The notes beneath the pieces are model-generated. The model had not been told where the DNA came from, did not search any database, and saw nothing but the letters and a program-made list of their open reading frames with translations. From Zea mays (taxonomy: Eukaryota > Streptophyta > Magnoliopsida > Poales > Poaceae): a DNA stretch of 64,000 nt. Positions 11,086 through 22,617 of the stretch are shown here, one piece after another (within the stretch, counting starts at the first letter, position 1; every line of letters starts with the position of its first letter). A program made the translations under genes and the position numbers. The stretch spans positions 31,428,501-31,492,500 of the forward strand of contig NC_050098.1 of the NCBI RefSeq assembly GCF_902167145.1. Direction: 5' to 3'.

Positions 11086-14000
11086 ATGTCGACGACAATG
11101 AAGTACGATCTTCCGCTGCTGGATCTCGACACGCGTTTCTCGCTGTGGCAGGTGAAGATGCGGGCAATTCTCTCGCAATCTGATCGCGACCTGGATGATG
11201 CCCTAGATGGATTTGGCAACAAGGATGCCAGGACGTGGACTGATGAGGAGAGGCGCAAGGATCGTAAGGCGCTCGCACATATTCACCTTCATCTGTTTAA
11301 CAATATTCTGCAGGAGGTTCTAGCGGAGAAAATTGTCACTGCTCTCTGGTTGAAGCTGGAGTCGATCTGTATGTCAAAGGATCTGACCAGCAAGATGCAT
11401 GTCAAAATGAAGTTGTTCTCCCACAAGTTGCAGGAAGGAAGCTCCGTTCTGACGCACATATCGGTGTTTAAGGAGATCGTGGTCGATCTGACGTCTATGG
11501 AGGTAAAGTTTGATGATGAAGACCTAGCTCTTCTTCTCCTGTGTTCCCTCCCTGCATCGTTTAGCAATTTTCGAGATACCATCCTATACAGTCGTGATAC
11601 TCTAACCGTGGCTGAAGTGTATGAAGCTTTGACTGCGAAAGAAAAGATGAGACAGATGGTTAACTCGGAAGATGCTGCTGGCTCGAGTGGAGAAGCTTTG
11701 TATGTCCGTGGCCGCACTGATCAGAAAAAGTCCAACTCAGGTAGCAAAGGAAAGGGGAAGAACCAGAGGGGTCTCTCCAAGTCAAGGGGGCCATCCGATG
11801 AATTATTTTGCAAATACTGCAAGAAGACGAACCATGTAATTGAGAACTGTTACAAACTGCAGAACAAGGAGAAGCGGAACAAGGAGAAGGGTAAGACTGG
11901 AGGTACTGTCTCTGTTGCATCCGAAACTAATTCTGATAATGGTGATGTTCTTATTGCCTTTGCTGGTTGTGCTGCTGATGATGCCCAATGGATCCTCGAT
12001 TCTGCTTGCTCGTATCATGTTTGCACTAAAAAATCTCTGTTTAGTACCTATGAAGCTGTGCAGAACGGAGGTACTCTTCGGATGGGTGATAATTCCCCTT
12101 GCACTGTTGTTGGCATGGGCACCGTGCAGATCAAGATGTTCGATGGGATTGTACGCACATTGACTGAAGTACGGCATGTTCCATCCATGCCCAGGAACCT
12201 CATCTCTCTGAGTACTCTGGACACAAAGGGCCACAAGTATACCGCCGGTGACGGTGTCATAAAGGTAACAAAAGGCTCTCTTGTGGTTATTAAAGGTGAT
12301 TTGAAAGCTGAAAACTTATATGTGCTTCGAGGTAGTTCTGGCTCTGCTAATGCTGTTGTTGCATCTGATTCTGAGACTACTAAAATTTGGCATATGCGCC
12401 TTGGCCATATGAGTGCACCTGGTTTGGCAGAATTGAGCAAGAGAGGCCTTCTTGATGGTTGCCATGCTGATACTCTTGATTTCTGTGAGCACTGTGTTTT
12501 CGGTAAGCATAAAAGGGTAAAATTCAGTTCTGCTGCTCATAATACCGAAAATATTCTTGATTATGTTCATGCTGATTTGTGGGGGCCGTCACGTATACCT
12601 TCACATGGTGGTGCTCGTTACATGTTGACTATCATTGATGATAATTCACGCAGAGTTTGGCCTTATTTTCTTAAGCAAAAATCAGATGCCTTTGAGTCTT
12701 TCAAGGTTTGGAAGACTATGGTTGAGAAGCAGACTGAGAGGAAGCTGAAGGTTCTGAGAACTGACAATGGTATGGAGTTTTGTTCTGGTGATTTTAACTC
12801 TTTCTGCAGGAAGGAGGGCATTGTGAGGCACCACACTATACCATATACGCCTCAGCAGAACGGTGTGGCAGAGCGTATGAATAGAACAATAATCTCCAAG
12901 GCTCGGTGTATGCTGTCCAACTCAGGTTTGAGCCGAAAGTTTTGGGCTGAGGCCGCTTCCACTGCTTGTCATTTGATCAATTGTTCACCATCCACTGCTA
13001 TCGATAAGAAAACTCCAATTGAGGTTTGGTCTGGTTCCCCCTATGATTATTCTCAGTTGAGAGTGTTTGGTTGTACTGCATATGCACATGTTGATAACGG
13101 TAAACTTGAGCCTAGAGCAATTAAGTGTGTTTTCTTGGGTTATGGATCTGGTGTTAAAGCATATAAATTGTGGAATCCTGATACACAGAAGGCATTTTTT
13201 AGTAGAAACGTTGTGTTCAATGAATCTGCTATGTTCCCTTCGGTTGTATCTACCAGTGCTACTAACCAGAATTCTGAGTCTATCAGTGTGCAGGTGGAGC
13301 ACGGGGGGGATGTTGATGATCATGCTCCACCATCTGCTGAACCTGCTGAAAATTCTGTTTCTGAAATTTCATCACCTGTTGTGGAGTCTCATCCCCAGTC
13401 GCTGAAAATTCTGTTTCTGAAATTTCATCACCTGTTGTGGAGTCTCATCCCAGTCTCTTGCTGAAGGCCGAACTAGGAGGCAGATAGTTCGGCCCCAAAG
13501 ACTGATTCAAGAGTGCAATGTTGCTTTTGCTTTGGCTGTTGCTGAAGAAGTTGATAATGTTCAGGAACCATTGAATTATTCAGAAGCTATATTGTCTACT
13601 GATAGTGAAAAGTGGATGGGTGCTATGCATGAAGAAATGGAGTCTCTTGATAAGAATGACACTTGGGAACTAGCTCAGCTGCCTTCTGGTAAAAAGGCAA
13701 TTAAGTGCAAATGGATCTTCAAAAGAAAAGAAGGTATGACTCCAAAAGAGCCTCCGCGCTTTAAAGCAAGGCTAGTTGCAAAAGGTTTTAGTCAGATTCC
13801 AGGAATTGATTACTCTGATGTCTATTCTCCTGTTGTCAAGCATAGTTCAATTCGTACCTTTCTTAGTCTTGTTGCTGTACATGACTATGAGCTTGAACAG
13901 TTAGATGTGAAAACTGTTTTCTTACATGGTGATTTGGAGGAGGACATTTATATGGACCAGCCAGAGGGGTTCATTGTTCCTGGAAAAGAAGACTATGTGT

Positions 14001-15107
14001 GCAGGTTGAAGAAGTCCTTATATGGTCTGAAACAATCTCCCAGACAATGGTATAAGAGGTTTGATTCATTTATGCTTTCTAAGGGCTTTCAGAGGTCTCA
14101 ATATGATAGCTGTGTTTATCTAAAATTTGTTAATGGATCACCTACATATTTGCTGCTATATGTTGATGATATGTTGATTGCTGCCAAGAGCATGAAGGAA
14201 ATCACTGCTTTAAAGGCACAACTTAGTAGCGAATTTGATATGAAGGATCTGGGTGCTGCAAAGAAAATCCTTGGCATAGAGATAGTCAGGGATAGGAAGT
14301 CTGGACTGCTGTACTTGAGCCAGAAGAATTATATTGAGAAGGTCCTTCATCGTTTCAACATGCAAAATACTAAACATGTGAGTACTCCGTTGGCTCCTCA
14401 TTTTAAACTGTCTGCTAAACAGTGTGCTGAAACTGATGCTGAGCTTGAATATATGTCAAAAGTTCCATACTCTAGTGCTGTTGGGTCACTCATGTATGCT
14501 ATGGTTTGTTCTCGTCCTGATTTGTCTCATGCTATGAGCGTTGTTGCTAGATACATGTCTAATCCTGGTAAAGAGCATTGGAAAGCTGTTCAGTGGATTT
14601 TCAGATATCTACGTGGTTCTTCTAGTGCTTGTTTATGTTTTGGTAAATCTGGAGATGGTCTGATTGGCTATGTTGATTTAGATTATGGTGGTGATTTAGA
14701 CAGGAGGAGATCTCTTTCAGGTTATGTCTTTACTATTGGAGATTGTGCTGTGAGTTGGAAAGCTCGTTTACAGGATACTGTTGCTTTGTCTACCACAGAA
14801 GCTGAGTATATGGCAATTGCAGAAGTTACTAAGGAAGCCTTATGGTTGAAAGGTATATATTCAGAGCTATGTGGAATTAAGTCTTGCATTACCATCTATT
14901 GTGATAGCCAGAGTGCCATTCATCTCACCAAAGATCAGATGATTACTGAGAAATCCAAACATATTGATATTCGTTATCACTTCATTCGTGATATTATTGA
15001 AAAAAGGGTTGGTGAAGGTATGCAAGATCAGTACTGATAATAATCCAGCTGATATGATGACGAAACATGTTTCTGTTGCTAAGTTTGTAGTTGGTATTAT
15101 AAATTAG
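11086..15107 (+). pseudogene. Copia gag-pol polyprotein, frameshifted twice
   Basis: The start is ATG 11086. Domains in order: gag (UBN2-type, residues about 1-200); a CCHC zinc knuckle CKYCKKTNHVIENC from Cys242; aspartic protease with WILDSACSYH (Asp305); an H-x4-H...CEHC pre-integrase finger; the integrase core with Asp497, Asp560 and Glu596, where the last two have the canonical 35-residue spacing; reverse transcriptase with YVDDM at about 14159; and Copia RNase H (ALSTTEAEYMA). The reading frame shifts inside a 56/55-bp tandem duplication at 13345-13455, so gag-IN ends at 13464 and RT-RNase H continues in another frame. An extra base in an A run near 15000-15004 shifts the last 30 or so codons, ending at TAG 15105-15107. 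All catalytic residues are still present, so decay is recent. Confidence 0.9.
13345..13455 (+). repeat. 56/55-bp tandem duplication inside Copia pol
   Basis: Copies 13345-13400 and 13401-13455 are identical except for one C missing in the second (CCCCAG versus CCCAG). The net 55-bp gain changes the frame between integrase and reverse transcriptase. Confidence 0.92.
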
Positions 15108-15205
15108 CCCTTAGTGGTTGTTGGCGCCGGCAAGATGATGATGCATTTGTTTAAGGTGGAGGTTGCTATTATGATTCTACAAGGAATTTGTCTCAAGGTG
15201 GAGTT

Positions 15206-15461
15206 TGTTGAGTTTGTGATCCAAATTCTGAAGAAGGCGGCTAAGTTGGCGAGCGAAGCGGAGGCAAATATCTTTGTAAGCCGCAGGAGATAACTATCTC
15301 TCAATTGTAAATCTCCTGCGATCTGTAACCACCCGAAAATAGTGAGAAGTTGCCGGCCGGCGCCCGTGGTTTTTTTTCCCTTCACTTTAGAGGGGTTTTT
15401 CCACGTTAAATCCGTGTCTTCTCTGTGATTGATCCTATTTGTGTCGCATTCATTTATAACA
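15206..15461 (+). repeat. 3' LTR of the Copia element
   Basis: 256 bp, the same ends as the 5' LTR, followed by the second ACTAA. It lacks about 36 bp present in the 5' LTR, including the TATA-like box, so the deletion happened after insertion. Confidence 0.92.
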
Positions 15462-15466
15462 ACTAA

Positions 15467-16481
15467 TATGCTGGAGTGGTCTATTCTCCACCCGTGATTG
15501 CTCCTGTCACTAAGAGCTAGTTTTGTTGGTGGATTAGGAATTTTGTTGGTGAATATAGCTACGAGTCAGATCTTGTTGCCTGGCAGGCACATTTAGACCA
15601 GGCCAGCCAGAAAACAAGCCCTAAAAACATGGTCTAAGTCTCGCTCTTTCTTCCTTTCTCTCTTGCCTTGCAACTCTGGACCTCCTCTAGAATGTGGGAG
15701 TTTTTTCTCATTTACTTTTTTTTTTCTTGTTTAAATGAACTAATTCTTGTATGACTTCTCTGAAATTACTACTTTTCAAAGAGGGCATGTACAACCTTAT
15801 TTAATATGACGTCTCTTAAGAGATTTCGAGGGAGTTAAATGAAAAAAATACAAGAGATGGATTTTTCGCGAAGAGTCTGTGGATACATGAGACTATATAC
15901 TTATTGTTTTTAACTGTCTTTATGGTCTAGTGTCTTAAAAATGTATCATACAGACTGCCTCTTGTCATTGAAAAACCGAACAACCGTCCTGAGACTGTAC
16001 ATAGGATTGTACATGTATTCATCCTTGCAACACGGTGCTGTGGACCGTACCGTCGGGGTGCACCTATATAGTCCTCGTTTTCTTCCTGCCATTGCCAATT
16101 ATCGGCGGAAGGTTACCCGCTCATATTGGAATTGGACTCATCTATATACCAAGAGAAGATTACAGTGCACTCGTCCACAACTACTCCATGTCCCTGTCCG
16201 CAGCGTTGGTCTTGATTCCATCCCAACGAATTGACCGAGGCACACCGAGCCGTAGAGGTAGAGGTGGCAATGAGATCTAGATTTTACCCTACAAATTTTA
16301 AGGATCGAATCGAATTAGAATTAAATCATGTTTCAATTCATTTTTGAACTAAAATTATTTAAGGACCTAATTTTTTTTTTGTGAAAAAGGTATTTGGATC
16401 GTGATCCATTATCACTCATAGGTAGAGGTCAAGCAAACAACATGGACCATGCATGCATCCTATTCCCGTCGAAAAAAAAAT
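15467..16481. other. Intergenic DNA, nothing identified
   Basis: No gene with recognisable motifs. Short frames around 15941-16280 overlap one another and lack any conserved pattern. Confidence 0.5.
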
Positions 16482-16491
16482 ATTTGTATCC

Positions 16492-16645
16492 AGAATACGA
16501 AGAATCTCTTTTACAGCCCCTCACATCCATCATATATTGGTTCATAAAATAGAAGAAAAACAAATTATTAAAGAGTTAAGCTGTAAATTTTAATCTATTT
16601 TTGTAGATCTCTAAATGGTGGATATGAGGTACTGTAAAATAGGGT
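16492..16645. mobile_element. Foldback MITE with 10-bp flanking repeats
   Basis: Arms 16506-16533 and 16615-16642 are inverted complements at about 23 of 28 positions. The unit is flanked by identical ATTTGTATCC at 16482-16491 and 16646-16655. A 9-10-bp duplication points to a Mutator-like origin (inference). It is 154 bp and non-coding. Confidence 0.5.
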
Positions 16646-16960
16646 ATTTGTATCCTAGATATGTACATATTTTTTTTTCCATTCCTGCACAGACCGATGA
16701 TGCTAGTAGTACACAGTATCTATCTAGGCTGCGGTGTGCGGTCTGGCGTCTCTTTCTGTGCGAACTCACGAGGAATACGGCACGCGTACATTAATTAACC
16801 GATCGAGTGGAACATCGTTTTGTAGTATTCGTGATTGTGATGGATTTACCTTAACGCGGCCGGCTGGGCCTACACCAAAAAAAATCACCGTCCGTGTGTG
16901 TAACAACTTGCTGAGTTGCTGACTGACACGAGCAAACTGTGCCCACGCCACCCACTTGTA

Positions 16961-17097
16961 TCCGTCCCAAAATCAAATTCGTTTTAGTTTTTTTAGTGAA
17001 TTTATGTATTATATATATGTTTATATTTATCATCATCTAGTTAAATATAAATATAAAAATTAAGAGATAAAATAAATATTATTTTGGGACAGAGAAG
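16961..17097. mobile_element. Stowaway-like MITE
   Basis: The ends TCCGTCCCAAAAT and ATTTTGGGACAGAG are inverted repeats of the Stowaway (Tc1/Mariner) kind, bounded by TA on each side. The 137-bp AT-rich interior and the sequence style match grass Stowaway elements, though the ends are worn. Confidence 0.6.
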
Positions 17098-17099
17098 TA

Positions 17100-17870
17100 T
17101 GTACCTCTCGCGCTACCAGCGACTCCACCGACGGGAAGCTGCCGAGGAAACTCCCCCGTGGACCGATGGCCAACCAACCGGCATAGCCGATGCGGATGGG
17201 TCACCCGCGAGGCCGCGACACGGATGGAAATTTCCACTGAGCTCGCACGAAACCAAACACTGGGAACGACCACAGAGACAGAGGAGAGGGGAGGGGACCC
17301 TCCGATCCGTGATCCGAGGGTAATCTCTCTCTCTCTCTTTCTTTGTCTATAATAAACCATATCTTTGTCTTTCTCATTTTCAGCCGGCGCCTTTTGTTCC
17401 TTCCCTTATACTTTTCCTAAGCAAATTTGCAAGTTGCCCTTTTCTGTGTGTGCGCGCTACAGTGATTAGACTGAAAAGAACAAGGTAGGCCCTTTTCTAT
17501 TATTGAGACAAAATGCTACTGCTAGTGGTAGGACCGTAGGAGCCTGTACGACCAAAGATCCAAATAATATCGCATTAACGCTTCTATGTCTCCGCGGAAC
17601 AGTTTGAATCGTGCCAAAAATAGGCCTCGACAAAATTCTCGTAGCTAGTGACCTCATTCGACTCGGCTCTACTCGTTTCAATTTATCACGAGCTAAGCTA
17701 GCATTGCAGTTTAAATTATGTTGATTAGAAGCTAGTAGATCGTATGGTAAAGATCAGAGAGCTACACAGAAAATGTCCTTGTGAATGTTGAATAAATAGA
17801 CATATTCCATGTTAAATTTTAAATATAAATCATGACTATCAATAAATAATCTAGATGTATGTTACCTAAC
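17100..17870. other. Intergenic DNA with a short CT-rich tract
   Basis: A GC-rich patch (17100-17310) followed by a (CT)n tract near 17323-17340, then ordinary AT-rich DNA. Overlapping frames on both strands show no motifs. Confidence 0.45.
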
Positions 17871-18751
17871 ATGTTTCCTAACATGCTAATAATAAGAATG
17901 CAGCGTACCTTTACCATAACAGATGAACTAGAGTACGAGATTAGATTAGATAATGTGTACCGATCAGACATACTGATTGACAATGTGGAAGGCAACATGA
18001 TCAACGATATGGAAGCCAGCAGGGTCGACAACATGGAAGCATACAAGGTTGATGAAGCGGTAGTGTTGACAATGATGCCGGTGACGAGAAGAACGCGAGC
18101 AGTCGCATAAAGATGCTTTCTAAAAACCTTATTTGCCTCCTTCTGGTGCAGGATCTCGAAGACAACGAGTTCCGGAGACCTGCTTTCTCGATCACAGATA
18201 CACGTCAGCGCTCAGGATGAAGAAGACCACAATAACGGTGCAGCAGATAGCAGGGGCAAAACCTAACTCGTTCGGGGTGTTTCTGGCTAGGGCTGTAAGG
18301 TGTTTTATATAAGGCCGCGTCCACGAACCGATAAGGACTCGTGAATATATCGGATCGTGATTCGATAAGGGCGTAGATCCTTATCTGATCTCGATCGGAT
18401 AAGCACTCTCGCTTAACAACCAAGTAACCAAAAATAAAAACAACAAAAGTAAGTCGCTCCCTTTGGGAGGGGTTGGATTTTGATGGACCATTCACGCCCA
18501 TGTCGTTCGCCCTCCACCCCACCCGATGAGGCGAGGTGAGCGGGCGAGCACGTGTGACACTCCTTCCTTTGTCCCTTCAATCATGATTTGGTGGGAGAGT
18601 GAAGCTTCCACATATGAACTAGTTCACTCTACTTGAGCTAGTAAGGTGAGACTATTGGTTCCACTATTCTTTTGCCATACTTATACATGTGCTTTTAGGT
18701 TCTTAGAAATTAATTGAATTTCTCAATTAGACCAAGTCCACAAATCCAACA
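17870..18751 (-). repeat. Probable LTR or solo LTR fragment (Copia-like), minus strand
   Basis: On the minus strand a terminus TGTTGGATTTGTGGACTTGG starts at 18751. Downstream are a TATA-like TATATAAAACACC (about 18300-18312) and GC-rich transcribed-looking sequence, as in Copia LTRs. The other end, a primer site and a target duplication were not found; the lower coordinate is approximate. Frames of 60-105 codons on both strands overlap and are not credible genes. Confidence 0.35.
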
Positions 18752-18860
18752 GTGAATACGATCACTTGACGAACGGAAGGAAAAGGGGAAGCCACTGGAC
18801 CATGCGGTGGTGTGTTATAGAGGTGTCTATGAAAATTGCTTGGCGCGTAGGAGCCTTATT

Positions 18861-18967
18861 AGATGACTAGTGAATGGCTGAATGGCCACCTGCCCATCCA
18901 ATGTGCTAAACAGAAGCGTACACAAAAGAGATGACTAGTGAATGCAACTAAAGGCCACCTGCCCATT
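18861..18967. repeat. About 68-bp tandem duplication, second copy interrupted by a MITE
   Basis: 18861-18928 (AGATGACTAGTGAATG...) is repeated from 18929. The second copy breaks off at 18967 and resumes at 19367 (AGTGTGCTAAACA...), after the MITE. The first copy therefore shows the empty site. Confidence 0.75.
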
Positions 18968-19366
18968 GAGACCTTATTCGGTTACAAGGGAATAAATTCC
19001 ACCATGGATTTAATCCAGATCTAGATTGAGTGAATCCATATATCACACCCAATCCTATGGTGAGATTAAATCCACAATTTAATCCATGTATCTCTCAAAG
19101 CTAGCTATTCTTTTGATCCATGGATTCTAATATAAACTTGTGCAATATCTTCATGAATTTGTTCCATACTTAATGAGCTATGGATAGAATCCATTCCTTC
19201 CATAGTTTAAAAAATTCCTAAACCCTTAGGTTATAATCTATGATGGGTTTAATCGAATAAAATTTTTTGAGTAGGCTTGGATTTTTTTGGGGCATGGATT
19301 GTGACATGAATTTAATTCCAATCCATGTCAATCCAGAGCTGGATTGGTGTAAACGAATAAGGCCTC
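18968..19366. mobile_element. Tourist-like MITE (about 400 bp)
   Basis: The ends GAGACCTTATTCGGTTACA and TGTAAACGAATAAGGCCTC are inverted repeats with two mismatches in 19. The interior is AT-rich with several smaller inverted pieces (CATGGATTT / AATCCATG). End style and size fit PIF/Harbinger-type MITEs. The exact target duplication is unclear. Confidence 0.7.
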
Positions 19367-19370
19367 AGTG

Positions 19371-20200
19371 TGCTAAACAAAAGCGTGCACAAAAGAACAG
19401 ATGGATCCACCGGATGCTAGGGTTGCAGTAAAAAAAGATATGCCACTAGACTACTGCAACTAAGATTGGTGAAATTTTTGTATTTTGGTCCTTGTTGAAA
19501 AACATCTATACAAAAAGATCTTTGATGAAACATTTTCTAAAAATAGATATAAATTTCGGTGTTTTAGGACAGTAGGACACCACGCTGAGATTCAAGAGAT
19601 GGCATGTTGTCACGCAATGCTAAGTCGTTGCCATGTCAATGCCGACATCGGTCCTAGTAGACACCTTGGCACTGATTATGGATTTCTAAGACCCTTTATG
19701 ACCTTTCTGAGTCTCCAATTACCAATCCACAATAACCTCAATGATAAATAAAGACCTAGATCTAGTTCTGAGAGGTTTAGGGAAGGGAGAACTATGGGTT
19801 ATACCTTCCGGTTCAATGTTGAGCGCCGTATTGGCCAATGTCGTCACATCCTACGCCCCGCTGGTGTCCCACTGTCTTGCCTCTGTCCCCCATTGTCTTA
19901 TCTTTGTCCTGGTTGTCTATTCTCTATGTCTATGGTTAGCAGGTGGCTCCTTGGAGCCCGACACCAGTGGAGTTGTCGGCTCCATGGACGCCATCGGCTA
20001 GGGCATTCTAGTCACTAGAGAAGCGCAAAGGACATAGGGTCCTCTGGTAACTACGACGACTAGGGTTTAGTGAAGGAAAAGGCATTGACTTCATGCCAGC
20101 GCCCTAATTACTATTTAATTTGATGCTCCTTGTGACTAGGGACGCAACCATGAGGCACTTTGCGCCCCAATCAGGGTGCGGGCTTACTGTTTGAGGGGGG
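19371..20200. other. Intergenic DNA, possibly part of an old LTR
   Basis: No credible gene. Because an LTR-like terminus lies at 20254 on the minus strand, part of 19700-20254 may be the 3' LTR of the decayed Copia next door. I could not find its other end. Confidence 0.35.
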
Positions 20201-21060
20201 AAGGGATAGACTCTAACTTTGTTATATTTACTGAGCTAGAGAATACTTCCAACAATTTCCCTTTGTTTTATGCTTTCTTATTCTTTAACTTTTCTAGGTT
20301 CCACCCCTTGACAAGTTTACACATCAAGATCAATACACTATGGTGACCGATTAATTGCCACTGATTTCATTGACTATATCTTTCCCACATACCATAGAAT
20401 GAAATAACTTCTCTATGTTGTTTCTATAGCCCCTTGATCTAGAATCATAGGCTCTTCCTTAATCCCATGCTAGTTTATTAATCATAGGCTCTCCCTTAAT
20501 CCCATGCGCTACATTCTATCTAAACACGATAAGTAGGTATTTTGTGAGCGGATCCGCTAGCATCTGTTGGGTTATGATATGCTCAACTTTAATGGTTTGA
20601 TCCCGGATCTTCTTCTTAACAACATAACACTTTATGTCAATGAACTTGGTAGCTCAACTTGGCTTATTGTTGTAGGAGTAAAACATTGTTGGGTCATTAT
20701 CGCAGTATATTCTCAGTTGTCTTTCTATGCTATCAACCACTCTTAAATCCGAGTACAAATTTCTTTATCTACATCGTTTGCCCCAATTGCCTCATATGTT
20801 ACTAGAAACTCAGCATGCATTATCAATGATGCAATGACTATCTGTTTCAACTCTTCCAAGAAACGACTCCCCCAACAAGTGTGAAGATATACCCCAAAGT
20901 AGACTTCAATGTATCTACACATCCTGCACGATCAACATCTAAATAGCCAACTATCTCTAGGGAACTAGATCTTCTAAATAGCCGACTGCTTTCTTGTGTT
21001 GTATGCCTGGATTTATTTGATATCTGCCAAGCACTCCGATGGTAAATGTGAAGCCAGGGC
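20201..21060 (-). pseudogene. Decayed Copia pol 3' end (RNase H) with LTR start
   Basis: Minus-strand translation with many stops and shifts recovers the Copia RNase H region in order: a YQINPG block, a GYLEDL-like strand, LLWGIYLHTC..GSRFLEELKQ (the SGY...VSWKSSKQ region), IASLIMHAEFL (the A-S-S-T-x-EAE region), RIYCDN-like and MLADPLTK-like remnants. A purine-rich ACAAAGGGAAAT then precedes a TGTTGGAAG LTR terminus at 20254. It is a dead, old copy. The N-terminal part of pol is missing, so it is a truncated relic next to the Opie insertion. Confidence 0.6.
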
Positions 21061-21248
21061 GATTATGATTTCATATGTTTTTTCTCATATTGAATTTGAG
21101 AACATTGATGATTCATGAACTTATCACCATTGACTATTGGTGCAAGTGAGACATTGCACTTATGCAATAAGTTAATGGATACGTTGGTGGAAGTCATTGA
21201 AGATGAGAGTGAAAGGTAATACTAGGTAACATCCTTATAAAGGAGATG

Positions 21249-22568
21249 TGAAAGGGAAATGTGCCCTTGGGCCATTTCTAAGTATTTTGGTGATTGAGTG
21301 CCAACACAAGTGTCTTTGCGTTAATCTATGGAAAATGGTGGACAAAGTGCAAATCATGTCAAAAGGTATGTTTCTAGACTTAGTACATTGTTTTATGGAC
21401 TAACGTATCGTGTCTAAGTGCTGGAAACAGGAAAAATTGAATTGGAAATGAGATGGCTTTGTTCAGCCAAAGTCTGCTCAGTCTGGGTTCACCGGACTGT
21501 CCGGTGGGGCACCAGACAGTGTCCGGTGCGCCAGGCTGGCTCTAGCGAACAGGCTGCTCTCGGGACTTCGACGGCGGTGTACGGCTATAATTCACCGGTC
21601 TGTCCGGTGGTGCACCGGACTGTCCGGTGAGCCGTTCACAGGCGAACTCGTCGCTCTCGGGAGATGATTAACGGCGTACGGCTAAAATTCACCGGTCTGT
21701 CCGGTCGTGCACCGAACTGTCCGGTGAGCCAACGGTCAGCCGAGGATTCCGCGCGTGACGCGTGGCCGAGCCAACGGTCACATTGGTGCACCGGACTGTC
21801 CGGTGTGCACCGGACAGTGTCCGGTGCGCCAACGGCTCTCTGACTCCAACGGTCGGCTTCGCTAAATAAGGAAGGACACCGGACAGTGTTCGTTGTGCAC
21901 CGGACTGTCTGGTGCGCCCGTCGACAGAAGGCAAGATCTGCCTTCCAGGATTGCTCTCAACGGCTCCTAGCTGCCTTGGGGCTATAAAAGGGACCCCTAG
22001 GCGCATGGAGGAGCACACCAAGCATTCCTTGAGCACTCTTGATCACTCGCACTCCATTCTTGCGCACTTGTTCGACATTCTAGTGATTTGAGCTCCGTTC
22101 TAGTGTGCTAGTCTTTTGAGCTTAAGTCTGGGTCTTGTGTGTGTGTATTTGCTGTGATCTTAGTGTCTTGTGTGAGTTGCTAATCCCTCCCTTACTCCGT
22201 GCTTCTTTGTGAACTTCAAGTGTAAGGGCGAGAGGCTCCAAGTTGTGGAGATTCCTCGCAAACGGGATTAAGAAAAGCAAGCAAAACACCGTGGTATTCA
22301 AGTGGGTATTTGGACCGCTTGAGAGGGGTTGATTGCAACCCTCGTCCGTTGGGACGCCACAACGTGGAGTAGGCAAGTGTTGGTCTTGGCCGAACCACGG
22401 GATAACCATCGTGCCATCTCTGTGATTGATACCTTGTGGTTATTGTGTTTTGTTGAAGACTCCTCTCTAGCCATTGGCAATTATTGTGCTAACACTTAAC
22501 CAAGTTTTTGTGGCTTAAGTTTCAAGTGTTACAGGATCACCTATTCACCCCCCCTCTAGGTGCTCTCA
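21249..22568 (+). repeat. 5' LTR of the Opie-like element
   Basis: 1,320 bp, TG...CA. Dense CACCGGACTGTCCGGTG-type palindromes occur at about 21485-21915. A TATA-like GGCTATAAAAGGGAC near 21980-21995 is the likely promoter core. Confidence 0.9.
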
Positions 22569-22570
22569 AT

Positions 22571-22582
22571 TGGTATCGGAGC
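22571..22582 (+). other. Primer binding site of the Opie-like element
   Basis: TGGTATCGGAGC, two bases after the LTR: the Copia initiator tRNA-Met primer site with one variant base. Confidence 0.85.
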
Positions 22583-22617
22583 CGTTCTCTTCACAAAGGG
22601 ACTAATCGCCCGAAGAG

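Larger units (their letters stand above)
10732..15461 (+). mobile_element. Complete small Copia retrotransposon with target duplication
   Basis: Both LTRs, primer site, gag-pol and a purine-rich tract just before the 3' LTR (about 15196-15204) are present. The element is flanked by ACTAA at 10727-10731 and 15462-15466, showing a single intact insertion. At 4.73 kb it is a compact Copia. Gag and integrase motifs suggest the Tnt1/Tork side of the superfamily rather than the Sireviruses, which is an inference. The coding frame is damaged, so it is not autonomous now. Confidence 0.93.

Noticed and set aside
17859..18110. 83-codon plus-strand frame with repeated Asn-Met-Glu-Ala
   Set aside because: The repeat comes from local tandem similarity in a probable LTR region, and the opposite strand is open as well. 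No supporting evidence.
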